Notes: generated by a model not told the origin, from the letters alone. A stretch of 64,000 nt of DNA from Luteipulveratus halotolerans (GCF_001247745.1 NZ_LAIR01000002.1:558001-622000), one strand, 5' to 3'. Positions 34,928 to 46,857 are shown, numbered from the stretch's first letter. Numbers and translations are program-made.

Positions 34928-35695
34928 ATGGTCTCGGACGTCCGCTGGGTGACCGGATTCCTCGACACGCCGGCAGCACGGTCGGCCGCCGCCGAGGAGT
35001 TCTGGCTCACCGTGACCGCGTCGCAGGCCTCCACCCGTCGCGGTGGCGGTGCGTTCGTCACGCTCGTCCCGAGCAGCGGTGACGCGTGCTGGCGGGCCCA
35101 GGTCCTCGAGGCCGGGCCCGCCGGCGTACACCTCGACCTGCACGTCGACGACGTCGACGAGGCGTCGGCGCGTGCCACCGTTGCCGGTGCGACGCTGACG
35201 CACCGCGAGCCGGGTCTGCACGTGCTGCGCTCACCGCACGACATGCCGTTCTGCCTCGTGCAGTGGGCGGGCCAGCGCGAGGTGCCGCCGCCGGTCCAGC
35301 TCGGCAGGGCTCGTACCCGCCTCGACCAGGTCTGCCTCGACATCCCGAGCGGGGTGTACGACGACGAGGTCGCCTTCTGGTCGGCGCTCACCGGGTGGCC
35401 GGTGGGCCAGGGCGTCCTGCCGGAGTTCGCGTGGATGCGGGCCGGTGACGATCAGTCGGTGCGGCTGCTGCTGCAACGAACGGGTGACGTCGACGGCCGG
35501 GTGCGAGCCCACGTCGACCTCGCAGCCGGGCCGACCATGGACGACGTGGCCGTTGCCGCACGAGAGCACGTTGCCCGCGGCGCGACCGCGGGCGAGATGT
35601 TCGAGCACTGGCAGGTGATGACCGACCCGGCCGGACGCGCGTACTGCCTGACGATGCGCGACCCGGCCACGGGCCGGCTGCTGCTCACCGGCTGA
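34928..35695 (+). CDS. VOC-family protein with two glyoxalase-like domains
   Basis: A 255-residue cytoplasmic protein with two vicinal-oxygen-chelate-like halves (about 1-115 and 130-250). Each half carries short beta-alpha-beta elements such as VHLDLHVDDVDEASARATVA. Metal ligands are not obvious, so it may bind a ligand rather than catalyse. It follows the aminotransferase by 6 bp and is probably in the same transcript. The 3' end overlaps the convergent membrane-protein gene by 11 bp. Confidence 0.8.
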   Translation: MVSDVRWVTGFLDTPAARSAAAEEFWLTVTASQASTRRGGGAFVTLVPSSGDACWRAQVLEAGPAGVHLDLHVDDVDEASARATVAGATLTHREPGLHVLRSPHDMPFCLVQWAGQREVPPPVQLGRARTRLDQVCLDIPSGVYDDEVAFWSALTGWPVGQGVLPEFAWMRAGDDQSVRLLLQRTGDVDGRVRAHVDLAAGPTMDDVAVAAREHVARGATAGEMFEHWQVMTDPAGRAYCLTMRDPATGRLLLTG

Positions 35696-36077
35696 TCGGC
35701 ACGCCCGCCTGCTGCATCTGGTGCAATGCGGCGTCCGCGGCGCGCACGTCCTTGTGGAACCGCTTGTGCACGTAGTACTTCTCGTCGAGCTGGATACTGC
35801 CCCACAGGCCGCTCTGCTCGCCGAACCACACCATCCGCGGTCCGCGCAGGTGCAGCTTCTTCGGGAACGTGGTGGTCCAGAACTTGCCGGTGTTGACGAT
35901 GACGACGTTGCGGTCGGTCACGGCGATCACGACCGGGCGGAACCAGAAGAACATCAGGTAGGTCAGGAACAGCCAGTACGGCGACGGGCCGGCCTGGGCC
36001 ATGAACACCGACTGGATCCGCTCGCCGGGCTCCAGGTAGGGCTCCATCCGCTTCGCCAGCTTGTCGCGCAGGGCCAT
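35685..36077 (-). CDS. Small PH-like membrane-associated protein
   Basis: A 130-residue protein with one hydrophobic segment (about 34-53, WLFLTYLMFFWFRP) followed by a short beta-rich stretch (VIAVTDRNVVIVNTGKFW) resembling bacterial PH-like domains. Function unknown. The ATG at 36077 gives MALRDKLAKRMEPYLEPGER; a longer reading upstream begins within the intergenic region and is poorer. Divergent from the secreted endonuclease gene. Confidence 0.75.
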   Translation of the reverse strand: MALRDKLAKRMEPYLEPGERIQSVFMAQAGPSPYWLFLTYLMFFWFRPVVIAVTDRNVVIVNTGKFWTTTFPKKLHLRGPRMVWFGEQSGLWGSIQLDEKYYVHKRFHKDVRAADAALHQMQQAGVPISR

Positions 36078-36162
36078 GGGTCGTCGTCTCCTCGAGGGGT
36101 GATGGGTGAAGGGCCGGGCGTGAGCGTAGGGCCGCACGCCGGGGCAGGGACGTGTTTCGAGC

Positions 36163-36195
36163 GTTGACCGTTCCTTTAACCGGTGTTCGCCCATG
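36163..36195 (+). promoter_or_regulatory. PHO-box-like direct repeats
   Basis: Three consecutive 11-nt units, GTTGACCGTTC, CTTTAACCGGT and GTTCGCCCATG, repeat a GTTSRCC-like core at 11-nt spacing about 60 bp before the secreted endonuclease gene. Actinobacterial PhoP binds direct repeats of this spacing with the core GTTCACC. The middle unit is weak, so this is a suggestion only. Confidence 0.35.
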
Positions 36196-36253
36196 AGCGA
36201 CCTGGTCGTCGCGAGGATCGGGAGCGCTCCCGCTCCCAACCTCGGAGGACCCC

Positions 36254-37444
36254 ATGCGGACGCGTCACACCCTCGTACGCAGTCTGGCCGGCCTCGGCGT
36301 CATCACCCTGGCCCTCACCCCCACCGCCGTCGGTCAGGAGGCGACCCGCAGCACGGCGCCCACCGGCGTACAGGCCGCCACCGCGGCCACGCCACTCACG
36401 GTCGCGCAGGCGATCGGCACCCAGACCGGCGCCACCCAGCAGGTCCGCGGCTACATCGTCGGGCAGCCGACGGCCACGTCGACGGTCATCCGCTCGGGCT
36501 TCCCCGACGACTACGCGATCGCGCTCGCCGACTCACCGAGCGAGACGAGCACCGCGAAGATGCTCTACGTCCAGCTGCCGACGGCGCTGCGCTCGCAGTG
36601 GGGCCTGAAGTCGCACCCGACCAACCTCGGCAAGCAGGTCGACGCGACCGGCGCGCTGTCGGCGTACTTCTCCCACCCGGGCATGAAGAACACCTCCGCG
36701 ATCGCGGCCACGGGCACGACCGACCCGGGCGACCCCACCGACCCGCCGCCCTCGTCCGACCCGGGCACCTACTACGACGGGACGGACGGCCTCTCCGGCG
36801 CTGCGTTCAAGGCCAAGCTGAACCAGATCATCAGCCACCAGACCGTGCTGTCGTACGACGGTGTGTGGGACGCGCTCAAGGACACCGACCAGGACCCCGC
36901 CAACAGCAACAACGTGATCGAGGTCTACAGCGGGAGGTCGACGCCCAAGACCAACAACGGCGGTGACGTCGACAACTGGAACCGCGAGCACGTGTGGGCC
37001 AAGAGCCACGGCGACTTCGGTACGACGCCCGGCCCGGGGACCGACGTCCATCACCTGCGACCCGAGGACGTGACGGTCAACGCCGATCGCGGCAACCTCG
37101 ACTTCGACAACGGCGGCAGCGCGGTCAACCAGTGCTCCGACTGCTGGCGCGACGGCGACTCCTTCGAGCCGCGGGACGCCGTCAAGGGTGACGTCGCCCG
37201 GATGATCTTCTACATGGCCGTCCGGTACGAAGGCACCGACGGTGCGCCCAACCTGGAGGTCAACGACCAGGTGGGCAACGGCACCGCGCCGTACATCGGC
37301 AAGGTCTCGGTGCTGAAGCAGTGGGCCCAGCAGGATCCGCCCGACGCGTTCGAGAAGCGCCGCAACGAGGTCATCTTCACGACCTGGCAGCACAACCGGA
37401 ACCCGTTCATCGATCACCCCGAGTGGGTCGGGTCCATCTTCTGA
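36254..37444 (+). CDS. Secreted endonuclease I-family nuclease
   Basis: A 396-residue exported DNase/RNase. A signal peptide (about 1-27) with an Arg-rich start and hydrophobic core precedes an OB-fold-like domain (about 45-150, DUF6359-type). A Pro/Asp/Gly-rich linker then leads to an endonuclease I catalytic domain: NREHVWAKSHGDFG with H246, GTDVHHLRPEDV and ADRGNLDFDNG are the His-Me finger motifs. Two cysteines (CSDC) may form a disulphide. Start ATG follows CGGAGGA. It probably degrades extracellular nucleic acid; the upstream PHO-box-like repeats would fit phosphate scavenging. Confidence 0.92.
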   Translation: MRTRHTLVRSLAGLGVITLALTPTAVGQEATRSTAPTGVQAATAATPLTVAQAIGTQTGATQQVRGYIVGQPTATSTVIRSGFPDDYAIALADSPSETSTAKMLYVQLPTALRSQWGLKSHPTNLGKQVDATGALSAYFSHPGMKNTSAIAATGTTDPGDPTDPPPSSDPGTYYDGTDGLSGAAFKAKLNQIISHQTVLSYDGVWDALKDTDQDPANSNNVIEVYSGRSTPKTNNGGDVDNWNREHVWAKSHGDFGTTPGPGTDVHHLRPEDVTVNADRGNLDFDNGGSAVNQCSDCWRDGDSFEPRDAVKGDVARMIFYMAVRYEGTDGAPNLEVNDQVGNGTAPYIGKVSVLKQWAQQDPPDAFEKRRNEVIFTTWQHNRNPFIDHPEWVGSIF

Positions 37445-37486
37445 CCCGGCGCGCGACACGATCTCGCACCTGCGAGAGTGTGCGCC

Positions 37487-38326
37487 ATGAGTCTGCCGCC
37501 GCCGCCCGCCTCGGGAGAGCCGACCCCGGCCTTCTTCCTGGCGGGCGGCACCGGCATCTCGGCCGAGACGTTGGGCAACATGATCCTGGGCCAGTTCCCG
37601 GGCGTGCCGTTCCACACGCGCAAGATCCCGTTCATCACCACGGTCGAGCGCGCCCGTGAGGTCGTGGCGATGATGGACGCCGCCCGCACGGGTTCGGTGC
37701 AGCCGCTGGTGTTCTCGACGGTCGCCGACGAGGCGGTCCGTTCGGCGCTGCAGCAGACCGAGTGCGCGTTCATCGACCTGTTCGGCAGCCACCTCGACAC
37801 GGTCGAGCGCGTGCTGCACGTCAACGCGGCCCACAACGTCGGGAGCGTCCACGGCGTCGGTGACCAGGGCCGCTACGAAGCCCGGATGAAGGCCGTCGAC
37901 TACGCCATGGAGCACGACGACGCCCAGAGCGTGAAGGCCCTCGACCAGGCCGACCTGATCCTGATCGCGCCGTCGCGCTGCGGCAAGACACCGACGTCGA
38001 TGTACCTCGCGCTGCAGCAGGGCCTCAAGGTCGCCAACTACCCGCTGGTCGAGGAGGACTTCGAGTCCTCCGAGCTGCCGGCGCCGATCCGCCCGTACGC
38101 CGGCAAGTGCTTCGGCATCCTGTCCACACCGGCTCGACTCAGCCAGGTGCGCGGCGAACGCCGCCCCGGCTCCCGATACGCCTCCCTGCCGCAGGTCACC
38201 TATGAGCTGCGGCGGGCCGAGGCCATGTACGCCATGCACCGCATCCCCTCCGTCAGCTCGGCCTCGATGTCGGTCGAGGAGATGGCGGCGGTCATCCTGC
38301 AGTCCATGGACAACGGCCGGCGCTGA
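37487..38326 (+). CDS. ppsR: PEP synthase regulatory protein (kinase/phosphotransferase)
   Basis: DUF299-family bifunctional regulator that ADP-dependently phosphorylates and Pi-dependently dephosphorylates a threonine of PEP synthase. The 279-residue protein shows FFLAGGTGISAETLGNMIL, FSTVADEAVRSAL and the nucleotide-binding APSRCGKTPTSMYLA typical of the family. The ATG at 37487 is chosen over a GTG nine bases earlier. It lies 40 bp before the PEP synthase gene, its predicted target, in one operon. Confidence 0.93.
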   Translation: MSLPPPPASGEPTPAFFLAGGTGISAETLGNMILGQFPGVPFHTRKIPFITTVERAREVVAMMDAARTGSVQPLVFSTVADEAVRSALQQTECAFIDLFGSHLDTVERVLHVNAAHNVGSVHGVGDQGRYEARMKAVDYAMEHDDAQSVKALDQADLILIAPSRCGKTPTSMYLALQQGLKVANYPLVEEDFESSELPAPIRPYAGKCFGILSTPARLSQVRGERRPGSRYASLPQVTYELRRAEAMYAMHRIPSVSSASMSVEEMAAVILQSMDNGRR

Positions 38327-38366
38327 GGACGGCGTCGGTGCACACCCCGCGAGGAAGAGACACACC

Positions 38367-40757
<2,391 letters not shown>

Positions 40758-40776
40758 CGCCGCAGCGTCCGTACGA

Positions 40777-40810
40777 GAACGGCTCCCACCCCGCGGGGTG
40801 GGAGCCGTTC
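40777..40810. terminator. Bidirectional terminator after ppsA
   Basis: A perfect 16-bp inverted repeat (40777-40792 with 40795-40810) lies between convergent ppsA and an MFS gene. TTC TTC follows on the plus strand. It probably ends both transcripts. Confidence 0.9.
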
Positions 40811-40811
40811 T

Positions 40812-42038
40812 TCAGTCCTCCAGCATGCGTGGCTTGCAGACCACCCAGCCGCCGGCGACGAGCAGGACGAGGGTGGCACCGAGGAACGCGAACGACGGGG
40901 TCCAGCCGCCGAGGCCCTCGTGCAGCAGTCCGAACACCACCGGGCCCAGGCTCGCGATCGTGTAGCCGACGCCCTGGGCGAAGCCCGACAGTGCGGCCGA
41001 GCCGGTCTGGGTGCGCGAGCGCAGGTTGATCAGCGTGAGCGCGAGCGGGAACGTCGTGGGTCCGAAGCCGACGAGCGTCACCCACAGCACGGCGCCGCTC
41101 TCGGGGAAGACCAGCAGGCCGGCGTACCCGAGCACGAAGCACGTGACGCTCGCGATGACGACGGGGAAGGGGTTGCGCATCCGGCCTGCGAGCTGGGGCG
41201 CGACCAGCGCGGAGATCAGGCCGATGCCCGAGAACAGCGCGACCATCGTGCCGCCGAACGACTCGCTGTGGCCGGCCGAGGTGAGCACCGGCGGCAGCCA
41301 CGTGAACATCGCGTAGGTGTTCAGCGAGGTCATCGAGAACATGATCGCCAGACCCCAGGCGACGGGGGAGCGCCAGACCTGCACGGGTGCCGCGACGGGG
41401 GCGGCCGCGTCCAGGTCGTGCGGGTCGGGTGCCGTGCGGCTGAGCAGCACCGCCACCCACGGGACGACCGCGATGAGCGAGAACACCGACCACAGCGCGA
41501 GCGAGGTGCGCCAGCCGTGCGCGTCGGCGACGGGCACGGCGAGCAGCGGCGGCACCATCGTGCCGAGCTGCAGCACGGTGATGTAGACCGTGCTCAGGGT
41601 GGCCACCCGCTCGGGGAAGAACTGCTTCACCAGCGGCGGGATCACGACGTTGCCGATGCCCATGCCGGCCAGCGCCACGGCCGACAGCAGCAGCAGACCG
41701 GCCGTGCCCGACACGAGGCTCCGGCCGAACAGGCCGATGGTGGCCAGGGCCATCGCCGCGAGCGCGGTGTGCTCCAGGCCGAACCGGCGTACGACGAGGG
41801 GCGTGGCCAGTCCGAACGCCGCGAACATCGCAGGCGGCACCATGCCGAAGACGCCGACGACGGCTGAGCCGAAGCCGATGTCGTCGCCGACCTGGGTGAG
41901 CAGCGGGGTGAGCGAGGTGACGGCCGTGCGCAGCGAGAACGCCGACAGCACGATGCCCGCCAGGATGAGCACCCGGGCGCGGGCAGGAGTGCTCGGTCGG
42001 AGGAACCGGGGAGCGGGCGGAGCGGTCTGAGAAGCCAT
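40812..42038 (-). CDS. MFS transporter, CynX/NimT-like
   Basis: A 408-residue major facilitator protein with about twelve hydrophobic segments. Family pieces include FSLRTAVTSLTPLL near the N terminus, GMGIGNVVIPPLVKQFFPER and AALSGFAQGVGYTIASLGPV, which match the CynX/NimT group (cyanate and 2-nitroimidazole export in characterised members). ATG 42038. A -10-like TATGAT on the minus strand ends 8 bases upstream, suggesting a leaderless message. Divergent from a FadR-type regulator that likely controls it. Confidence 0.9.
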   Translation of the reverse strand: MASQTAPPAPRFLRPSTPARARVLILAGIVLSAFSLRTAVTSLTPLLTQVGDDIGFGSAVVGVFGMVPPAMFAAFGLATPLVVRRFGLEHTALAAMALATIGLFGRSLVSGTAGLLLLSAVALAGMGIGNVVIPPLVKQFFPERVATLSTVYITVLQLGTMVPPLLAVPVADAHGWRTSLALWSVFSLIAVVPWVAVLLSRTAPDPHDLDAAAPVAAPVQVWRSPVAWGLAIMFSMTSLNTYAMFTWLPPVLTSAGHSESFGGTMVALFSGIGLISALVAPQLAGRMRNPFPVVIASVTCFVLGYAGLLVFPESGAVLWVTLVGFGPTTFPLALTLINLRSRTQTGSAALSGFAQGVGYTIASLGPVVFGLLHEGLGGWTPSFAFLGATLVLLVAGGWVVCKPRMLED

Positions 42039-42046
42039 CGCGCCAA

Positions 42047-42059
42047 ATCATAGGATGAT
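42047..42059. promoter_or_regulatory. Operator candidate between MFS and GntR genes
   Basis: The palindrome ATCAT-AGG-ATGAT overlaps the minus-strand -10 TATGAT of the MFS gene. On the plus strand TACAGT (42082-42087) is a -10-like hexamer seven bases before the GTG of the regulator. The palindrome is well placed for repression of the transporter by the adjacent regulator. Confidence 0.5.
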
Positions 42060-42094
42060 CCGCTCTCCTGATCGAATCGGCTACAGTTCCGGCC

Positions 42095-42760
42095 GTGCAG
42101 CCCGTCCGACGCAGCAGCCTCATCGACCAGGTCACCGACCTGCTCCGGGCCGAGATCGCCGACGGGCGCTGGGCGGTCGGGGAGCGCATCCCCGTGGAGG
42201 CGGAGCTGGTCCGGCTCACCGGTGTGGGGCGCAACACCGTCCGTGAGGCCGTGCAGTCGTTGGTGCACGCCGGCCTCCTCGAACGCCGGCAGGGGTCGGG
42301 CACCTACGTGATGGCCACCTCCGAGGTGTCCGGCGTCCTCGGCAGCTATCTGTCGGCCGCCCAGCACCGCGAGGTCCTCGAGCTGCGGCTCGCGCTCGAC
42401 GTGACCGCGGCCCGGCTGGCCGCCGAGCGGCGTACCGACCAGGACGTCGAGGTGCTGCGGTCCGTGCTCGCCGAACGCGCGCGGGCCCGCAGCTCGGGTG
42501 ACGACCCCGCTACTGCTGCAGCCGATCTCGCGCTGCACCGGGCCGTCATCGCGGCGAGCGGCAACTCGGTCTACGGTGACGTCTACGACTCGCTGGTGCC
42601 GACGCTGGAGGCCGCCATCGCGGCCAACGTCCAGGAGATCGACGACAAGTACGACGACGAGCACGAGGACATGGTCGACGCCATCATCGAGCGCGACCCG
42701 GAGCGGGCCTCGCGGTCGGCGCGATGCCTGCTCAACGAGCTGCTCAAGATGCGCTCGTAG
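42095..42760 (+). CDS. FadR-type GntR-family regulator
   Basis: A 221-residue transcription factor. The N-terminal winged helix (about 5-72) has IPVEAELVRLTGVGRNTVRE and VHAGLLERRQGSGTYV; an all-helical FCD ligand domain follows with ELRLALDVTAARLAAER and LHRAVIAASGNS. GTG start, probably leaderless. It is divergent from the CynX-like transporter and likely represses it in response to an unknown small carboxylate or metabolite. Confidence 0.92.
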   Translation: MQPVRRSSLIDQVTDLLRAEIADGRWAVGERIPVEAELVRLTGVGRNTVREAVQSLVHAGLLERRQGSGTYVMATSEVSGVLGSYLSAAQHREVLELRLALDVTAARLAAERRTDQDVEVLRSVLAERARARSSGDDPATAAADLALHRAVIAASGNSVYGDVYDSLVPTLEAAIAANVQEIDDKYDDEHEDMVDAIIERDPERASRSARCLLNELLKMRS

Positions 42761-43065
42761 GCTCGATTTGGCCGTGCCCGCCGTCCTCTGGCACACTGTT
42801 CAGGTTGCTTGACGCGTGGCGCTGACCCATGTCGGTTCCACCGTCCCGGTGATGTACGCCTTGCAGGACCCGCTCACGGGGCCGCGGCGCAGCACAGGGA
42901 AGCGCAAGCCCCGGTCCACCAGGACCACCGATCCACCACTCGGATGATTTTCGTCCGGTGCGCCGCGAGGCGCCCGCGACACACCCGAGCGCGGGGGTCG
43001 GAGGAACACCCCTGGCGGCCCGGCCTTTGACAGTTCAGATGGACGCGAGAGAGAGACGCACGCGA
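42761..43065 (+). other. Leader region of the S10 operon
   Basis: A 305-bp stretch without a credible gene before rpsJ. It should hold the S10 promoter and an untranslated leader. TTGGCC and CACACT about 18 bp apart near 42767-42796 are a weak promoter candidate. Several short GC-rich repeats are present, but I see no known leader motif. An alternative in-frame reading from 42958 adds 36 codons to S10 without homology. Confidence 0.5.
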
Positions 43066-43374
43066 ATGGCGGGACAGAAGATCCGCATCCGGCTGAAGTC
43101 GTACGACCACGAGGTCATCGACAGCTCGGCGCGCAAGATTGTCGACACGGTCAGCCGTGCCGGTGCGACCGTGGTGGGCCCTGTGCCGCTCCCGACGGAG
43201 AAGAACGTCTTCTGCGTCATCCGGTCGCCTCACAAGTACAAGGACAGCCGCGAGCACTTCGAGATGCGCACCCACAAGCGCCTCATCGACATCGTGGACC
43301 CGACTCCCAAGGCCGTTGACTCGCTGATGCGTCTGGACCTTCCGGCCGACGTCAACATCGAGATCAAGCTCTGA
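43066..43374 (+). CDS. rpsJ: 30S ribosomal protein S10
   Basis: Small-subunit head protein that also acts in NusB-dependent antitermination. The 102-residue protein has the usual actinobacterial start MAGQKIRIRLKSYDHEVID and the conserved SPHKYKDSREHFEMRTHKRL block. First gene of the S10 operon, 26 bp before rplC. The family length fixes the start at ATG 43066. Confidence 0.98.
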   Translation: MAGQKIRIRLKSYDHEVIDSSARKIVDTVSRAGATVVGPVPLPTEKNVFCVIRSPHKYKDSREHFEMRTHKRLIDIVDPTPKAVDSLMRLDLPADVNIEIKL

Positions 43375-43400
43375 TCGGGCCGAAGGAGGAATGACTCGAA

Positions 43401-44063
43401 ATGACTTCAACTACTGAGCGTCCCGTGAAGGGACTCCTCGGCGAGAAGCTCGGCATGACCCAGGTCTGGGACGCCGACAACCGCCTCGTCCCGGTCACCG
43501 TCATCCAGGCGGGCCCCTGCGTCATCACGCAGGTCCGCGGTGACGGCGAGGGCTACCACGCGGTGCAGCTGGCCTACGGCGCCATCGACCCGCGCAAGGT
43601 CAACCAGCCGATGAAGGGCCACTTCGACAAGGCCGGCGTGACCCCGCGTCGTCACCTCGCCGAGGTCCGCACCTCCGACGCCGCCTCGTACGAGCCCGGC
43701 CAGGAGATCACCGCGGAGGCCTTCGAGGCCGGCGCCACGATCGACGTCGTCGGCACCACCAAGGGCAAGGGCTTCGCCGGCGTCATGAAGCGTCACGGCT
43801 TCCACGGCGTCAGCTCCTCCCACGGTGCGCACAAGAACCACCGCAAGCCGGGCTCGATCGGTGGCTGCGCCACCCCGGGCCGCGTGTTCAAGGGCATGCG
43901 CATGGCCGGCCGCATGGGTGGCGTGCGCCAGACCACCCAGAACCTCACGATCCACGCTGTCGACGCCGACAAGGGTCTGCTGCTCGTCAAGGGTGCCGTT
44001 CCCGGCCCCCGCGGCGGCATCGTCCTGGTCAAGACGGCGGCCAAGTCGAAGCAGGAGGCCTGA
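43401..44063 (+). CDS. rplC: 50S ribosomal protein L3
   Basis: Large-subunit assembly-initiating protein near the peptidyl transferase centre. 220 residues: GLLGEKLGMTQVWD at the N terminus, GTTKGKGFAGVMKRHGFHG and GSIGGCATPGRVFKGMRMAG in the extended loop. Start ATG with an AAGGAGG site upstream. Second gene of the S10 operon. Confidence 0.98.
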   Translation: MTSTTERPVKGLLGEKLGMTQVWDADNRLVPVTVIQAGPCVITQVRGDGEGYHAVQLAYGAIDPRKVNQPMKGHFDKAGVTPRRHLAEVRTSDAASYEPGQEITAEAFEAGATIDVVGTTKGKGFAGVMKRHGFHGVSSSHGAHKNHRKPGSIGGCATPGRVFKGMRMAGRMGGVRQTTQNLTIHAVDADKGLLLVKGAVPGPRGGIVLVKTAAKSKQEA

Positions 44064-44068
44064 GCTTC

Positions 44069-44986
44069 ATGACTTCCGTTGACATCCTGAAGCCCACGGG
44101 CGACAAGGCCGGCTCGTTCGAGCTGCCCGCCGAGATCTTCGACGTGCAGACCAACGTTCCGCTGATCCACCAGGTCGTGGTGGCCCAGCTGGCCGCCGCG
44201 CGTCAGGGCACGCACTCGACCAAGACCCGCGGCGAGGTCCGCGGTGGTGGTCGCAAGCCGTACCGCCAGAAGGGCACCGGCCGCGCCCGTCAGGGCTCGA
44301 CCCGTGCGCCGCAGTTCGCCGGTGGTGGCACCGTCCACGGCCCGCAGCCGCGTGACTACAGCCAGCGCACTCCCAAGAAGATGAAGGCTGCCGCCCTGCG
44401 CGGTGCCCTCTCGGACCGGGCGCGCCACGGCCGTATCCACGTGCTGTCCGCGGTCGTCGAGGGCGACGCCCCGTCGACCCGCTCGGCCGCCCAGCTGCTC
44501 GGCAACCTGTCCGAGCGCAAGAACCTGCTGGTCGTGCTCGACCGCGCCGACGAGCTCGCGCTCAAGAGCGTGCGCAACCTCGCGGACGTGCACGTGCTGT
44601 TCGCTGACCAGCTCAACACCTACGACGTGCTGTGCGCCGACGACGTCGTCTTCACCGAGGCCGCCCTCAACGGGTTCCTCGGGACGGGCGAGCAGGCGCG
44701 CGTGGCCGAGAAGGCCGGCGCCACCAAGGTCGCCGCCGTGGCCGACACCGCTGCCGCCGACGGTGGCTTCGGTGCCGACTCCGCCGCTCCGACCGCGGAC
44801 GGCTCGGCTCCGGCCGGGTTCGAGGTCAAGGGCAACAAGGACTCGATGAAGTTCCACGTCCCGGGTTCGCGCTGGTACGACGCCACCGAGGCCGAGGTCT
44901 GGTTCCGCACCGCGGACGCTGCTGCTGCTGCGGGCTTCGCCCCGGCCGGCGGTGCCGCTGCGCAGAAGATCGCTGAGGACAACTGA
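44069..44986 (+). CDS. rplD: 50S ribosomal protein L4 with C-terminal extra domain
   Basis: L4 lines the peptide exit tunnel and in some bacteria autoregulates the S10 operon. Residues 1 to about 215 form the normal L4, with QGTHSTKTRGEVRGGGRKPY and GRARQGSTRAPQFAGGGTVH. The 305-residue length is about 90 more than usual. Residues 231-295 (DGGFGADSAAP... GNKDSMKFHVPGSRWYDATE ...VWFRTADAAAAAGF) form an added domain resembling the small actinobacterial 'sunset'-type domain and are nearly the same as the tail of L17 in this window. The tail is separated by an Ala/Val-rich linker. It shares the last base of its stop codon with the start of rplW. Confidence 0.97.
   Translation: MTSVDILKPTGDKAGSFELPAEIFDVQTNVPLIHQVVVAQLAAARQGTHSTKTRGEVRGGGRKPYRQKGTGRARQGSTRAPQFAGGGTVHGPQPRDYSQRTPKKMKAAALRGALSDRARHGRIHVLSAVVEGDAPSTRSAAQLLGNLSERKNLLVVLDRADELALKSVRNLADVHVLFADQLNTYDVLCADDVVFTEAALNGFLGTGEQARVAEKAGATKVAAVADTAAADGGFGADSAAPTADGSAPAGFEVKGNKDSMKFHVPGSRWYDATEAEVWFRTADAAAAAGFAPAGGAAAQKIAEDN
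44759..44953 (+). repeat. Near-duplicate tail segment, copy 1 (in rplD)
   Basis: 195 bp coding for L4 residues 231-295. By hand alignment without gaps it matches 60064-60258 in rplQ at about 171 of 195 bases and 57 of 65 residues. Confidence 0.85.
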
Positions 44987-45285
44987 TGACGAACATCAAC
45001 AAGGACCCGCGCGACATCCTGATCGCCCCGGTCGTCTCGGAGAAGAGCTACAGCCTGCTCGACGAGGGCAAGTACACCTTCCTCGTCGACCCGCGGGCCA
45101 ACAAGACCGAGATCAAGATCGCCGTCGAGAAGATCTTCGACGTCAAGGTCGACTCGGTTCACACCTTGAACCGTCAGGGCAAGTCGCGCCGCACCCGCTT
45201 CGGCGTGGGCAAGCGCAAGGACACCAAGCGCGCGATCGTCTCGCTGCGTGAGGGCTCGATCGACATCTTCGGCCAGGTCGGCTGA
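44986..45285 (+). CDS. rplW: 50S ribosomal protein L23
   Basis: Exit-tunnel protein and docking site for trigger factor and SRP. 99 residues, IAPVVSEKSYSLLDEGKYTF and FGVGKRKDTKRAIVSL. The ATG overlaps the rplD stop (TGATG), giving coupled translation. Confidence 0.98.
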   Translation: MTNINKDPRDILIAPVVSEKSYSLLDEGKYTFLVDPRANKTEIKIAVEKIFDVKVDSVHTLNRQGKSRRTRFGVGKRKDTKRAIVSLREGSIDIFGQVG

Positions 45286-45302
45286 GGGTAAGGACGTAGA
45301 CG

Positions 45303-46139
<837 letters not shown>

Positions 46140-46154
46140 TAGGAGCCTTTGGAA

Positions 46155-46436
46155 ATGCCTCGTAGCCTGAAGAAGGGTCCGTTCATCGACGACCACCTCG
46201 CCAAGAAGGTGGACGCCCAGAACGAAGCCGGCACCAAGAACGTCATCAAGACGTGGTCGCGCCGGTCCATGATCAGCCCGGACATGCTCGGCCACACCCT
46301 GGCCGTGCACGACGGCCGCAAGCATGTGCCGGTCTTCGTGACCGAGTCCATGGTCGGCCACAAGCTCGGTGAGTTCGCCCCCACTCGGACCTTCAAGGGT
46401 CACGAGAAGGACGACAAGAAGGGTCGCCGCCGCTGA
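46155..46436 (+). CDS. rpsS: 30S ribosomal protein S19
   Basis: Head protein that forms a complex with S13. 93 residues, MPRSLKKGPFIDDHLAKK and GHKLGEFAPTRTFKGH. ATG at 46155 is the standard start; a TTG six bases earlier would add only two residues. Confidence 0.98.
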   Translation: MPRSLKKGPFIDDHLAKKVDAQNEAGTKNVIKTWSRRSMISPDMLGHTLAVHDGRKHVPVFVTESMVGHKLGEFAPTRTFKGHEKDDKKGRRR

Positions 46437-46455
46437 CGCGGTGGAGTGAATACCC

Positions 46456-46857
46456 ATGGCAGAGAAGACGATTGACAGCAAAGGGACAGCGATGGAAGCC
46501 AAGGCGCAGGCGCGGTTCGTCCGCGTGACGCCGCAGAAGGCCCGCCGCGTCGTGGACCTGATCCGTGGCAAGCAGGCCTCGGAGGCCGTCGCCGTGCTGC
46601 AGTTCGCGCCGCAGGGTGCGAGCGAGCCGATCCGCAAGGTGCTCGAGAGCGCCATTGCCAACGCGCGTTACGCAGCCGACCAGGCGTCGCAGCCTTTCGA
46701 CGAGCGTGAGCTCGTCGTGAGCGCCGCCTATGTCGACGAGGGTCCGACGATGAAGCGGTTCCGCCCCCGGGCGCAGGGCCGTGCGAGCCGAATCCTCAAG
46801 CGTACGAGCCACATCACCGTGCACGTGGCACCGAGCACCAAGGGAGGCCAGAACTAA
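46456..46857 (+). CDS. rplV: 50S ribosomal protein L22
   Basis: Exit-tunnel protein with a long beta-hairpin. 133 residues. The family core begins around AKAQARFVRVTPQKARRVVD; the hairpin region GPTMKRFRPRAQGRASRILK is intact. Either ATG 46456 or ATG 46492 could start translation; the latter, after AAAGGGA, would give a more usual N terminus (MEAKAQARFV) of 121 residues. The stop TAA shares its last base with rpsC. Confidence 0.96.
   Translation: MAEKTIDSKGTAMEAKAQARFVRVTPQKARRVVDLIRGKQASEAVAVLQFAPQGASEPIRKVLESAIANARYAADQASQPFDERELVVSAAYVDEGPTMKRFRPRAQGRASRILKRTSHITVHVAPSTKGGQN

Noticed and set aside
42958..43065. 36 extra codons in front of rpsJ
   Set aside because: S10 is always about 102 residues; the extension has no homology.
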